Shown here: positions 1 through 9,028 of the stretch, piece by piece | Position numbering within the stretch: position 1 is the stretch's first letter | Layout: every line of letters begins with the position of its first letter | From: Dehalogenimonas sp. W | GTDB taxonomy: Bacteria; Chloroflexota; Dehalococcoidia; Dehalococcoidales; Dehalococcoidaceae | NCBI RefSeq assembly: GCF_037094495.1 | Contig: NZ_CP146612.1 | Coordinates: 868,001 to 932,000 of the forward strand | DNA length: 64,000 bases | Reading direction: 5' to 3' | Notes under the pieces: model-generated | Told to the model about the DNA's origin: nothing | The model's database searches: none | The model's input: only the letters and a program-made list of their open reading frames with translations | Translations under genes and position numbers: made by a program

Positions 1-930
1 ATGACCGTGCTGGCCTTCATGTTTTTTGCCGGTAAGGGGGCGGAATGGCAGGTAATTGAAACCGGTTTGGGCGGGCGGCTGGATGCCACCAATGTGGTGT
101 CGCCGGTACTGTCGGTCATCACTCCCGTCAGTCTGGAGCATACTGAGGTGCTGGGTAGCACCCTGACTGAAATAGCCCGTGAAAAGGCTGGCATTATCAA
201 GCCGGGCGTGCCGGTGGTTTGCGCGCCTCAGCAGCCTGAAGCGATGGCGGTCATTACTGCGGTGGCCGCCGACCGCAACGCTTCATTGGTTGAAGTTGAC
301 CCCGATGATTTGACGTCTTCAAATTATGCTTCAGGAGGGCAAAACTTTCGGCTGAAGGGCCGGCTGGCCGCTTATGACATTCGTTTGCCGCTATTGGGCT
401 CCTATCAGCGAGTTAACGCCGCAACGGCGGTTACAGCGCTGGAGGTACTGGTGGCGCAAGCGCTGGTTTTGACCGGACGGGATATTGAACAAGGTTTGAC
501 GGCGGTGGACTGGCCGGGGCGCTTTCAGGTGGTGGGGCAGCAGCCGTGGCTGATTCTTGACGGAGCCCATTCACCCGCGGCTGCTGAAGAACTGAAACAG
601 TCACTTCAGGCTTTTTTCTCAGAGCGGCCCCGCCCGGCGGTGCTGGTTGTGGGTGTTTCCTCAGATAAGGATATTGACGGTATGGCGGAGATACTGGGCC
701 CGGAATTTGATAATATCGTAATTGTTCGGGCTGACCATCCGCGGGCAATGGAACTGGGCCGGCTGAGAGATGCCTTTGGAAACTGCAATCGGGTGATTTA
801 TCAGGCTGATAATGTTGGAGATGCGCTGCAACTTGGCCGGAGTCTGGCCGGAGCCGACGGTCTGGTCTGTGTCACCGGGTCTTTGTTTGTCGTGGGGGCG
901 GCCATGCGGGTGCTGAAGCCGGTTGCTTGA
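1..930 (+). CDS. folC: Folylpolyglutamate synthase/dihydrofolate synthase, C-terminal part
   Basis: Adds glutamate to folates (and probably glutamate to dihydropteroate). The 5' end lies outside the window; 309 codons are visible and the frame is open from base 1. The ligase signatures are clear: ETGLGGRLDATN, SLEHTEVLG and EKAGIIKPG of the Mur-ligase-type ATPase domain, then the C-terminal domain with ILDGAHSP. folP and folK lie about 6.7 kb downstream on the same strand, so the folate pathway is partly gathered here but not in one operon. The final product name (FolC versus a monofunctional FPGS) cannot be separated on sequence alone. Confidence 0.93.
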   Translation: MTVLAFMFFAGKGAEWQVIETGLGGRLDATNVVSPVLSVITPVSLEHTEVLGSTLTEIAREKAGIIKPGVPVVCAPQQPEAMAVITAVAADRNASLVEVDPDDLTSSNYASGGQNFRLKGRLAAYDIRLPLLGSYQRVNAATAVTALEVLVAQALVLTGRDIEQGLTAVDWPGRFQVVGQQPWLILDGAHSPAAAEELKQSLQAFFSERPRPAVLVVGVSSDKDIDGMAEILGPEFDNIVIVRADHPRAMELGRLRDAFGNCNRVIYQADNVGDALQLGRSLAGADGLVCVTGSLFVVGAAMRVLKPVA

Positions 931-1034
931 GCTATTGATTCTGCCCCCGATGCTGTCTTTATTTACAGTTCTGACGTTATAAACATCGTTGAGGCATAGT
1001 CAACAATTAAGGGGTGAGTGCGTGATGGTGGCTG

Positions 1035-1880
1035 ATGAAGATTAAGCCGGCGGTTTACAGTTTTTTAGCCATGGTCTTAAGCGGTATTCTGGCGATAACC
1101 GTTGCTTCGCGGCAATTACGTTTCATAGATGACGAGGGTATCGGCTTGCCACAGGTTTCCGCCGGCTGGCCGCTGGTGTATTTTTTTGGTGCAGTGGCGT
1201 TTATGAGCCTGACGCTGGCTTTTTTGCCGCTCAGCCTGCTGCGGTTGGCGGCTAAAGCGTTGTTTTTGGTGCTGTTTGGTTGGGGCGTTTTCGTGGTACT
1301 GGGACTGGCACTGCCGGTATATGCGGCAGGTGCCATTGCCGCCGTTGCGGCATTGGCGTGGCTGCGCTGGAGCCGTTTGTGGCTGCATGACTTGCTTTTG
1401 GGAATTGCACTGGCCGGTTATGGCGCGGTTTTCGGGATATTATTGTCACCGGTGGCTGCTTTGCTCATTATGGCGTCGCTTTCGGTTTATGACCTGATCT
1501 CGGTACGCTCCGGGCATATGATGTGGATGGTGAGCAAGTTAACCGGCGTGGAAGTAGTGCCGGCCTTCGTTTTTCCCGGTAATGCTGCTGATTGGCATCT
1601 GGCCGTGGGTGACATCCATCTGGACGATAAAGACACCCGAGATGTTTCATTACTGGGCGGTGGGGACGTAGGTTTTTCGCTGATAATGGTAGTGTCGGTG
1701 CTGGCCGCCGGGGGCGTTGCTGCTGCGGTTTTTATGGGCTTATGCCTGCTTTTAGGACTACGATCAGTTTATTGGGTGCAAAAGATATTCTTTAAGGGTG
1801 GCCCGACACCGGCCTTGCCGCCGCTGACAGTGGCTGCTACCCTGGGTTGGGGGATATTGGTGCTGCTCTCGGTCATCTAG
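1035..1880 (+). CDS. Presenilin-like A22-family intramembrane aspartyl protease
   Basis: 281 residues with about eight to nine hydrophobic segments. The three hallmarks of the presenilin/signal peptide peptidase family are visible in order: a Y-D in a membrane segment (SVYDLISV, about residue 151), a second catalytic Asp in GGGDVGF (family pattern GxGD, about residue 210) and a C-terminal PAL motif (PTPALPPL, about residue 257). This should be an intramembrane protease that cleaves transmembrane helices; the substrate is unknown. The family is known in archaea as presenilin homologues and is patchy in bacteria. The start is the ATG at 1035 with no strong ribosome site. It stands alone between folC and the convergent GIDE/LemA locus. 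Confidence 0.8.
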   Translation: MKIKPAVYSFLAMVLSGILAITVASRQLRFIDDEGIGLPQVSAGWPLVYFFGAVAFMSLTLAFLPLSLLRLAAKALFLVLFGWGVFVVLGLALPVYAAGAIAAVAALAWLRWSRLWLHDLLLGIALAGYGAVFGILLSPVAALLIMASLSVYDLISVRSGHMMWMVSKLTGVEVVPAFVFPGNAADWHLAVGDIHLDDKDTRDVSLLGGGDVGFSLIMVVSVLAAGGVAAAVFMGLCLLLGLRSVYWVQKIFFKGGPTPALPPLTVAATLGWGILVLLSVI

Positions 1881-1885
1881 CGGCC

Positions 1886-3182
1886 TCAGGCGGCTAGTTC
1901 TACCGTGACCGGGGCCCGTTCAAAACTTTCAGTCGCTAGTAACGGCCGGGGGACAAAACCGGCAATCCGCCCCAACCAGCGGTCAGGGATGACCTCCAAT
2001 CTGGTTCGGTAAAAAGTCGCAATCTCATTGTAGTAGTCCCGGGCTAGCGCCAGGCGTTGCTCCGTCTCGGTCAAGGAGTGCTGCAAGGCCAAAAAAGAGC
2101 GATCAGCCTTTAAGTCCGGATACTTTTCCAAAACAGCCAGCAAATTGCGGGACAAACTTTGGGGAGGAGAAACTGCTGCCCCCTGCTGTATCGCTGGTTT
2201 CCCGCCGCAGTTCGGTTACCAACTGCTGCAGGCCGCTTTCGTGGCTCCGGTAGGCTTCCACGGCTCGCAGCAGACTGGGTATCAGGTCATGCCGCCGCTT
2301 GAGTTCTATCTCTATCTGTGACCAGCCCTGGTTGACTCTTTGGCGCAGGTGGACCAGGCTGTTGTAGGCGTTCCATAGCCATCCGAGCAGTGTCGCCACG
2401 GCATACAGGGCGGCACCGCCGACCAACAACTCACCGAGGGATGGGTGGTTGAGACTCTGGGCATTATATAACCAGAGTCCGCCAAGGCTGACGGCTAGGC
2501 CGAAGGCCAGCCACAGGCTATACCATAACCGGTAACGGCCGGAATGGTGGTCCTCTGCCTTAGTGGAGATTAAATAGAGAGGCATGTCTTTGCTCCGGGC
2601 AATTTCGGCAGCCACTATATCCCGGCGTTCCCTGGCCTGCCCGACTACATAAAGCGGACGGTACAGGGCGATGGCTTCCTCGGTGAAGCGCCGCCGGTGG
2701 GTGGAATGACTGATTCCCTGCGTCGGCCCTTTGTCATAATAAAGCGGGTCATTACGGCGGCATTCTTCCTTGAAGACGTTGTCGGCATGAATCTCAGCAC
2801 CTTCGGGTAATATCCGGATCAGACCGGTGTCATCCTTTAAGAAGATAGGTACCATTTTGGTTTCTTCGGCAACGGTTTTCCAGCCACTCTCGGTTTTGGG
2901 GCGGCCTTTGGCGTCAAGACTGGTTCGCCGCCAGTGTTCCTCAACTTTGTAACGAAAATAGACACAGCTGGTGCCGGCAAGGTAACTGGTAAGCGGCGTG
3001 TCGCTTTCGGCGGTGCCTTTAATTTCCGCCAGGCCGATAAACACCCCTTTGGTTTTTGAAGTCGGGGTGTCGTTTATCAGACAACGGCGCCGGTAGAAAT
3101 GGAAGGCCGCCAGCAGGCACCCTGATGCCAGAGCAGCCGTGAATAAAAGGATAAAAAAGGAGGCAGCGGGCTCGCCAGTCAT
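1886..3182 (-). pseudogene. GIDE-domain/LemA-domain membrane protein, frameshifted
   Basis: One gene in two frames. The 5' part (3182 down to about 2165) has an N-terminal membrane segment, a GIDE-like domain (around SYLAGTSCVYFRYKVEE), two further membrane helices and the first half of a LemA domain (QRVNQGWSQIEIELKRRHDLIPSL). The LemA domain continues in another frame from about 2160 to 1886 (SRNLLAVLEKYPDLKAD...), which is the usual continuation of this domain. Removing one base in the C-run near 2161-2166 (TCCTCCCCAAAG on the coding strand) would join the two frames. It may be a true pseudogene, a sequencing error in a homopolymer, or programmed slippage. The apparent separate short ORF at 1886-2155 is its tail, not an independent gene. 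Confidence 0.75.
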
Positions 3183-3203
3183 TTGAAGATCAGCTCCGAT
3201 TCG

Positions 3204-3548
3204 TTAATTGATTTCTTCAACCATCTCCACAAGGCCCTGGTATTGGCCCGATGGGTCACGTGCGGCCAGATAGCGCACTCTCAATTGCCGGCCGTCAGCC
3301 TTTTTCACTATGTGTTCCTCATTATCGCGCGCGCCGGAGCGGAAATCCGCCACCAGGCGGTCAATCGCCGCGTGGCTGTCTGGTTGGTGGCAACCACGGA
3401 CGTCCCGGCCAAGGCATTCCGGCGGTCGTTTGAAGATACGGCAACGATTGAAGAAGACGATCTTATCGTCGGCATCCATAAAAGTCAGGTCAATCGGTAA
3501 TGAATCCAACATTGCCTCAATGGCGTAGACGGGTAAATTTTCCAGCAT
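3204..3548 (-). CDS. Stand-alone PAS-domain sensor protein
   Basis: 114 residues forming a single PAS fold (LPIDLTFMDADDKIVFFNR ... LVEMVEEI). It resembles the C-terminal PAS module of DUF438-type proteins, which have the same G-C-H-x-P-x-S stretch (here GCHQPDSH, about residues 51-58). The Cys-His pair could bind haem or a metal, but this is not shown. No output domain is attached, so it probably signals through a partner protein. It lies 12 bases downstream of fmt on the same strand and upstream of the broken GIDE/LemA gene. Confidence 0.75.
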   Translation of the reverse strand: MLENLPVYAIEAMLDSLPIDLTFMDADDKIVFFNRCRIFKRPPECLGRDVRGCHQPDSHAAIDRLVADFRSGARDNEEHIVKKADGRQLRVRYLAARDPSGQYQGLVEMVEEIN

Positions 3549-3560
3549 TTTCAGCTCCTG

Positions 3561-4499
3561 CTACTCTAATATGGTGCCGATTAAACCACGCTGGCCGCGG
3601 AGGAACTCTGAAGCGGATACCGCGCGTTTACCTTCCATCTGCAACCGGCAGACCCCTAAAATCCCATCGGCGGTGGCGATACCCCAGGGTGCGGCGGCGG
3701 CGGGGGGGAGTTCAACAACGGTACCGGGTGCAACTGCGGTTGGCATGCTTATCGGGACGGTTTCTAACAATTTCAGTTGTTTACCGCCCCAGGTACCGAA
3801 GGCTCCCGGCCACGGCTGTAAGGCTCTGGCCTGACGCCAAATAACCACAGCCGACTGCCTCCAGTCAATGCGTCCATCGTCCTTGGTTAGCATGGGGGCG
3901 TAAGTGGTGCCCTCGGCTGGCTGAGGTACCTCGGTGATGGTGCCGGACTCAAGCTGGGGCAGGACATCCAGTAAGGCGGCGATACCGACAGTGGCCAGTC
4001 TTTCAGTCAGATAGCCGGTGGTATCATGGTCAAAGATCGGAATCATGGCCCGTGAATAGATGCCGCCGGTGTCTATTCCTTTGTCCATTCGCATAATGCT
4101 GATACCGCTGAAGTTATCCCCGGCGGCAATGGCCGCAGCGATCGGAGCGGCACCACGATGTCGCGGCAGCAATGAGGCGTGGATGTTCACACAACTCAGG
4201 CGCGGAATATCCAACACGGCCTGAGGCAGTATCAGACCGTAAGCGGCTACCACAATGACATCAGGGTTCAGTAATTGAAGCTCGTGCCGCGCTTCTTCAC
4301 TACGGAGCGAATGCGGTTGTCGGATTTCCAGCTGATGCGACTCGGCCAGCCTTTTAATCGGGGATGAACTCAATGTCCGGCCGCGGCCGGCCGGTGCGTC
4401 GGGACGGGTATAAACCGCGGCTATTTGATAACCTTCGGCAATCAACCCGGCCAGAGCCGGAACAGCAAAATCGGGGGTGCCCATAAAAACTATTTTCAT
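3561..4499 (-). CDS. fmt: Methionyl-tRNA formyltransferase
   Basis: Formylates the initiator Met-tRNA with 10-formyl-THF. 312 residues, normal for the family. It opens with MKIVFMGTPDFAVPAL and contains the catalytic-loop signature NIHASLLPRHRGAAPI (about residues 104-119) with the Asn-His pair, then DTGGIYS. The C-terminal OB-like domain ends with FLRGQRGLIGTIL. It is transcribed away from dnaA. No def gene is adjacent, unlike in many bacteria. Confidence 0.96.
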   Translation of the reverse strand: MKIVFMGTPDFAVPALAGLIAEGYQIAAVYTRPDAPAGRGRTLSSSPIKRLAESHQLEIRQPHSLRSEEARHELQLLNPDVIVVAAYGLILPQAVLDIPRLSCVNIHASLLPRHRGAAPIAAAIAAGDNFSGISIMRMDKGIDTGGIYSRAMIPIFDHDTTGYLTERLATVGIAALLDVLPQLESGTITEVPQPAEGTTYAPMLTKDDGRIDWRQSAVVIWRQARALQPWPGAFGTWGGKQLKLLETVPISMPTAVAPGTVVELPPAAAAPWGIATADGILGVCRLQMEGKRAVSASEFLRGQRGLIGTILE

Positions 4500-4707
4500 A
4501 ATTGCCAGTACTATATTCCTAGGCGGGATTGTATCACCCTTTATTTATTTTTCACAACAGCTTTACAGCAGTCAGTCCGGGGCAATATAGTGAGTTCTGG
4601 AGAGTTTCAGCGAGATATATGGTGTCGCCAGCCATTGGATCGGGCGATATCGGCGCTTGCCCCTGTTATATGCGGACTGGTACTATGAATAAGGTTTTCA
4701 CGACGGT

Positions 4708-6156
4708 GTGAGCCGGGCTGAAAAACCAATCCTGAAGACACTGGGCCGGGCATTTTTTTTGCCTGAAGGGTATTACTTCCTCTCAAACCATCTGGAGAAA
4801 TTACGCTTGCCGACCGAAGAAACAACAATAAGCAATGATGCCGGCCAATTATGGGAGACGGCGCTGGGTGAACTGGAATGTTCGCTGAGCCGCCCTAACT
4901 TCCGCACCTGGTATATCGGTACGACCGGTCTGAATTACGATAATGGTCGTTTCGTTATTGGGGTTGCTAATACCTTCGTGGCTGAATATTTGGAGCGCAA
5001 TCAGCGTTCGTTGATTGAGAAGACGCTGATTAAGCTCACGGGTTGCCCGAATATGGAGTTGACCTTCCAGGTTTTGGGGAATCCCCGCGGTGCCAGATCT
5101 TCCGGAAAGGCATCAGCGGTAACCAGAACGGCCACTCGTTGTTTCAATCCGCGGTATGATTTTGATTCTTTTATCGTGGGTAACTCCAATCGTCTTGCCC
5201 ACGCTGCGGCGCTGTCAGCAGCTCAGCAGCCCGGTCGGAGTTATAATCCATTGTTTATTCACGGCCAAAGTGGATTGGGCAAGACTCATCTGCTTCAGGC
5301 AATCGGACAGGTCGCCTCAAACGAGGGGCGTAATGTCCGCTATGTTTCCGGCGAGCAGTTCACTTCGGAATTTGTCTCTGCCCTGAAAGAACGCCGCGCC
5401 GATGAGTTCCGGGAACTTTACCGCGGCGTAGATCTGCTGTTGATTGATGATATTCAGTTCATTGCCGGTAAGGCACAAACGGAAGAAAGTTTTTTTCACA
5501 CCTTCAATGAATTACATAATTCCGGCAAGCAGATAGTCCTGTCAGCTGATTCGCCACCTCGAGCCATCTCCCAACTGGAAGATCGGCTGCGTTCCCGGTT
5601 TGAGTGGGGCTTGACCACGGAAATTGCTTCGCCGGATGAAAAAACTCGGCTGGCAATTCTCAAGGCCAGGGCGGAGGAAGCCGGGGAAGAGATTACCCCT
5701 GACGTACTGGACTATCTGGCTTCTGAAGTTATCCGCAACATTCGGGAACTTGAGGGTAATTTAAACCGGGTGCTGGCCTATTCCAGATTATTGCGCTCTG
5801 CGGTTACACCGGATCTGGCCCGGCGGGCATTAAAGAACATTGCCGGGGAACCGGAGGCGGCTCAAACCGATACTCCGGCACACTTGTTAGATACGGTGGC
5901 AGAGTGTTATGAAATAAACACCGAAGCCCTGGTGGGTCGCCGTCGGGATAAGGAAACTGCCAATGCCCGTCAAGTGGCGATGTATGTATTGAAATCACAG
6001 AATATCTGGTCGTTGAGCGAGATTGGCCGGATGGTGGGGGATCGTAGTGCGGCTACTGTCAGCCATGCGTGCGACAAGATCACCCGGGAACTGGAATTTA
6101 ATCCATTACTAAAACGCAAAATCAACGATATTGAAGGCCGTATCAGACGAGAATAG
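4708..6156 (+). CDS. dnaA: Chromosomal replication initiator DnaA (divergent)
   Basis: AAA+ initiator. Domain I starts near QLWETALGELECSLSRPNFRTW. Walker A is GQSGLGKTH and Walker B LLLIDDIQF. The C-terminal helix-turn-helix reads SLSEIGRMVGDRSAATVSHACDKI. Most DnaA proteins have D-H-T-T in that last motif, where His and Thr contact the DnaA box; here it is R-S-A-A-T. The start is uncertain: GTG at 4708 gives 482 residues, but the first ~40 residues are unlike the family and a later start near 4807-4834 is possible. No dnaN, recF or gyrase gene follows, and no clear cluster of DnaA boxes lies upstream. It could be the main initiator or a DnaA paralogue. Confidence 0.88.
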   Translation: MSRAEKPILKTLGRAFFLPEGYYFLSNHLEKLRLPTEETTISNDAGQLWETALGELECSLSRPNFRTWYIGTTGLNYDNGRFVIGVANTFVAEYLERNQRSLIEKTLIKLTGCPNMELTFQVLGNPRGARSSGKASAVTRTATRCFNPRYDFDSFIVGNSNRLAHAAALSAAQQPGRSYNPLFIHGQSGLGKTHLLQAIGQVASNEGRNVRYVSGEQFTSEFVSALKERRADEFRELYRGVDLLLIDDIQFIAGKAQTEESFFHTFNELHNSGKQIVLSADSPPRAISQLEDRLRSRFEWGLTTEIASPDEKTRLAILKARAEEAGEEITPDVLDYLASEVIRNIRELEGNLNRVLAYSRLLRSAVTPDLARRALKNIAGEPEAAQTDTPAHLLDTVAECYEINTEALVGRRRDKETANARQVAMYVLKSQNIWSLSEIGRMVGDRSAATVSHACDKITRELEFNPLLKRKINDIEGRIRRE

Positions 6157-6173
6157 GGCCGGAGAACAAAAAA

Positions 6174-6198
6174 AAGAGGGGTGAATTTCACCCCTCTT
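6174..6198. terminator. Bidirectional terminator between dnaA and rpsT
   Basis: Near-perfect hairpin with arms AAGAGGGGTGAA and TTCACCCCTCTT. An A-run precedes it and a T-rich stretch follows, so it can end the convergent dnaA (+) and rpsT (-) transcripts. Confidence 0.85.
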
Positions 6199-6220
6199 GG
6201 TATTTTGGTTTTATGTGTGA

Positions 6221-6478
6221 CTAGGCGGCGTTGAGTTTTTTGGTCAAACGGCTCTTCTTGCGGGCCGCGGTGTTGGCATGGATAATGCCTTTCTTGGCGG
6301 CGATATCCAGCGCACTCTGGCTGGCGATAATGGCTGTCTTGGCCTCATCACCACCGGTCACTACCGCTTTTTCAGCTTTGCGAACTGCGGTTTTCAGTGC
6401 ACTGCGAGCTGCTTTGTTGCGTGCGGTCTGCTTCGCTGAAGTTAAAATACTCTTTTTAGAACTCTTGGTATTGGCCAA
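6221..6478 (-). CDS. rpsT: 30S ribosomal protein S20
   Basis: 85 residues, highly basic, the usual size of S20, which binds 16S rRNA early in assembly. Typical pattern: N-terminal MANTKSSKKSI, central KAARSALKTAVRKAEKAV, and C-terminal KGIIHANTAARKKSRLTKKL. A good ribosome site (AGGAGGCGT on the coding strand) lies just upstream near 6482-6490. Convergent with dnaA across the hairpin at 6174. Confidence 0.97.
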   Translation of the reverse strand: MANTKSSKKSILTSAKQTARNKAARSALKTAVRKAEKAVVTGGDEAKTAIIASQSALDIAAKKGIIHANTAARKKSRLTKKLNAA

Positions 6479-6616
6479 CGGACGCCTCCTGAAATATTAA
6501 CCTGATGACAGAACAGGAATTATACACTATCAGGTATCGGGTATGCAACGGCAGGCAGACAATTATAAGTGTTTGTTTGGTATCTTGTCGGCATACCTCT
6601 ATCCTGATAACATAAG

Positions 6617-7417
6617 ATGATGAATTTTATTGAAAAGCTTACCGGCGCTGCGCGGGCTAATGACAGTTGGTTGTGTGTGGGGTTGGATCCTGAACTAGGC
6701 CGGTTGCCTTCCGGCACCAGCACCTTTGAGTTTTGCCGGGCCGTGATTGAGGCGACACAGGATTTGGCGTGTGCGTTTAAGCCCAACGCTGCTTTTTTTG
6801 AGGCGCTGGGTTCTGACGGTTGGACTATACTTAAGACAGTGATTGATGCTGTGCCTAAACACATTCCGGTCATTCTGGATGCCAAGAGAGGCGATATCGG
6901 TAATACAGCCGTTGCCTATGCCCGCTCAGCTTTTGAGCACCTGGGTGCTGATGCTGTAACCGTCAATCCCTATATGGGTTATGATTCGGTTAAGCCGTTC
7001 ACGGATTACCCGGACAGGGGGGTGTTTGTGCTTTGCCGGACCTCCAATCCTGGTTCGGCTGATTTTCAATCCCTTGAATTTGATGGAAAGCCTTTATATC
7101 AGATAGTGGCGGATAAGGTCGTCAATTGGAATACCTTCGGTAATCTGGGACTGGTGGTCGGAGCGACTAAACCGGACGAATTAAGGACCGTCCGAGTGGC
7201 ACACCCCGAATTGCCATTGCTGATTCCCGGAGTAGGGGCTCAGGGCGGCAGCCTGGAACTGGCGGTTAAGAATGGAGTCAACGCCACCGGAGAATTGGCG
7301 ATAATTAACAGTTCCCGCCAGATTATCTACGCATCATACGGTGTTGATTTCGCCGCCGCTGCCCGGCAGGCGGCGCTTAATCTAAGAGACCAGATCAACT
7401 GGTATCGGAGAAAATAA
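6617..7417 (+). CDS. pyrF: Orotidine 5'-phosphate decarboxylase
   Basis: Last step of UMP synthesis. 266 residues of the longer (type 2) PyrF form: DSWLCVGLDPELGRLP at the start, FKPNAAFFEALG, the catalytic LDAKRGDIGNTA (Lys-x-x-Asp, about residues 91-102) and the phosphate-binding LIPGVGAQGG. Two adjacent ATG codons at 6617 and 6620 are both possible starts; no strong ribosome site is visible. It is followed 21 bases later by a DUF951 gene and then folP/folK, suggesting a nucleotide and folate transcription unit. Confidence 0.95.
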   Translation: MMNFIEKLTGAARANDSWLCVGLDPELGRLPSGTSTFEFCRAVIEATQDLACAFKPNAAFFEALGSDGWTILKTVIDAVPKHIPVILDAKRGDIGNTAVAYARSAFEHLGADAVTVNPYMGYDSVKPFTDYPDRGVFVLCRTSNPGSADFQSLEFDGKPLYQIVADKVVNWNTFGNLGLVVGATKPDELRTVRVAHPELPLLIPGVGAQGGSLELAVKNGVNATGELAIINSSRQIIYASYGVDFAAAARQAALNLRDQINWYRRK

Positions 7418-7438
7418 ACGGTTCGGGAAAGTGCTTCT

Positions 7439-7654
7439 ATGACGGAGCGTGAAATTGTTGAATTCCGGCTGAATGATGTTCTCCGAATGCGCAAGCCTCA
7501 CGCTTGTGGCGGTTACGAGTGGACAGTATATCGGCTGGGGGCGGATATCGGCATTGTTTGCGATTGTTGCCGTCGGCGATTATTGTTACCTCGGACAGAT
7601 TTGGAAAAACGTCTGAAAACCTTCATTTCCAGAGGGCAGGAAAACCTGGAATGA
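7439..7654 (+). CDS. DUF951 small zinc-ribbon-like protein
   Basis: 71 residues with the DUF951 pattern: RLNDVLRMRKPHACGGYEWTV, then GADIGIVCDCCRRRLLLPR and ...LEKRLKTF. One Cys in the HACGG part and three in VCDCC could form a small metal site. The function of this family is unknown, although members are widespread and often sit near translation or DNA genes. Its stop overlaps the ATG of folP (ATGA), so the two are translationally coupled. Confidence 0.85.
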   Translation: MTEREIVEFRLNDVLRMRKPHACGGYEWTVYRLGADIGIVCDCCRRRLLLPRTDLEKRLKTFISRGQENLE

Positions 7655-8511
7655 CTGAAATGTATATGAATCACCCAAAACCGACCCTCATCGGGGCCTC
7701 TATGTTTTACTGGGGGCAGCGCACTTTCATCATGGGTATCGTCAACGTTACACCGGACTCTTTTTCCGGTGATGGCCTCGCAGATAATATTGAAGCTGCG
7801 GTCGCTCAAGCCAAACGTATGGAAGCTGAAGGGGCGGATATTATTGATGTCGGCGGTGAGTCAACCCGGCCCGGAGCCCCGGAAGTCGATGATGAAGAAG
7901 AAATAAGGCGGGTAGTTCCGGTTATTGAGCAGCTGAAATCGGAAATTAAAATTCCGATCAGTATTGATACCTGTAAAGCCTCGGTTGCTGAGGCCGCCGT
8001 TACGGCCGGAGCTGATTTACTGAACGATGTTTGGGGTTTGAAGCGAGACAGCCGACTGGCTGAGGTGGCGGCTCGCCGCAATCGACCGGTCATTCTCACC
8101 GCTTCACAACGTGACGCCTCCGTCAGTGATATTATGCCGGCGGTTGAGGGGCATTTGAAATGGGCGATTGCTCAGGCTGAGGGTCTGGGGGTGGCTTCGG
8201 AAAATATCATCGTTGATCCGGGCTTTGGCTTCGGCAAGACAGTTGGTCAGAATCTGGAGATTATCCGGAAACTGGGCGAGTTGAAATCATTGGGCAAGCC
8301 AATTTTACTTGGTGTATCTCGGAAATCCACCATCGGGCGGGTGCTGGGTGATGTCCCTGCAGGCGAACGTCTGGAGGGAACACTGACGGCCGATGTGCTG
8401 GGTATCGCGCACGGCGCTGACATTATCCGGGTTCATGATGTCAGCGCACACGTCAAGGCTGTCAAGGTCGCCGATGCCATTGTGCGGGGTTGGATTGAAG
8501 AAAATGGATAA
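7651..8511 (+). CDS. folP: Dihydropteroate synthase
   Basis: Joins the pterin pyrophosphate to p-aminobenzoate in folate synthesis. TIM-barrel signatures: IMGIVNVTPDSFSGDG (pterin loop), DIIDVGGESTRPGAPEV, ISIDTCKASVAEAA, and the late GVSRKSTIG. The ATG at 7651 overlaps the DUF951 stop and gives 286 residues, the usual length; the frame remains open upstream but that part lies inside DUF951. Overlaps folK by 8 bases. Confidence 0.95.
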   Translation: MTEMYMNHPKPTLIGASMFYWGQRTFIMGIVNVTPDSFSGDGLADNIEAAVAQAKRMEAEGADIIDVGGESTRPGAPEVDDEEEIRRVVPVIEQLKSEIKIPISIDTCKASVAEAAVTAGADLLNDVWGLKRDSRLAEVAARRNRPVILTASQRDASVSDIMPAVEGHLKWAIAQAEGLGVASENIIVDPGFGFGKTVGQNLEIIRKLGELKSLGKPILLGVSRKSTIGRVLGDVPAGERLEGTLTADVLGIAHGADIIRVHDVSAHVKAVKVADAIVRGWIEENG

Positions 8512-9028
8512 TAATGAACTGAAACTGACATCGGCGGCGACAGCGTATCTGGGGTTGGGTTCCAACCTTGGTGACCGCTTGGCTAACTTGGAACGGGCGG
8601 TCGGGCTGTTGAGCCGGCCTTTGAAGATATTACGGATATCCCCGGTGTATGAGACGGAACCGGTGGATGTGCCGGAACAGGGTAAATTCCTCAATTTGGT
8701 AGTTGAAGCCCAAACTCATATCGCTCCGGCTGATTTACTGAAACTCATCAAGGGCATGGAGCAGGTGGTTGGCCGAGGTAAAGCTGGTTCCGGCCAGCCG
8801 CGAATCATTGATATTGACATCTTGTTATACGGCAATATCCGGGTGAATTCTGAAAATCTGGTTATTCCTCACCCGCGGTTATCCCGCCGGGCTTTCGTTC
8901 TGAGGCCGCTCAATGATCTGGTGCCGAAATTAAGACATCCCGGCAACCGGAAGACGATGGCGGAATTGCTTCTGGCTTTAGGTGATATAAAAGGGGTATA
9001 CATTTATCCCGCGAGTGTGTCGCCGTGA
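8504..9028 (+). CDS. folK: 2-amino-4-hydroxy-6-hydroxymethyldihydropteridine pyrophosphokinase
   Basis: Transfers pyrophosphate from ATP to the pterin, making the FolP substrate. Signatures: AYLGLGSNLGDRLANLERA, VYETEPV, FLNLVVE and the ATP/Mg loop GQPRIIDIDILLYG, then IPHPRLSRRAFVLRPL. The start chosen is the ATG at 8504, which overlaps the end of folP; the open frame further upstream lies inside folP. 174 residues, typical. Confidence 0.95.
   Translation: MDNNELKLTSAATAYLGLGSNLGDRLANLERAVGLLSRPLKILRISPVYETEPVDVPEQGKFLNLVVEAQTHIAPADLLKLIKGMEQVVGRGKAGSGQPRIIDIDILLYGNIRVNSENLVIPHPRLSRRAFVLRPLNDLVPKLRHPGNRKTMAELLLALGDIKGVYIYPASVSP

Noticed and set aside
1886-2155. Independent small protein at the end of the GIDE/LemA locus
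   Set aside because: It is the continuation of the LemA domain after the frameshift.
4500-4707. oriC with DnaA boxes in front of dnaA
   Set aside because: Only weak, two-mismatch box-like strings (TTTTTCACA) and no A/T-rich unwinding element of note.
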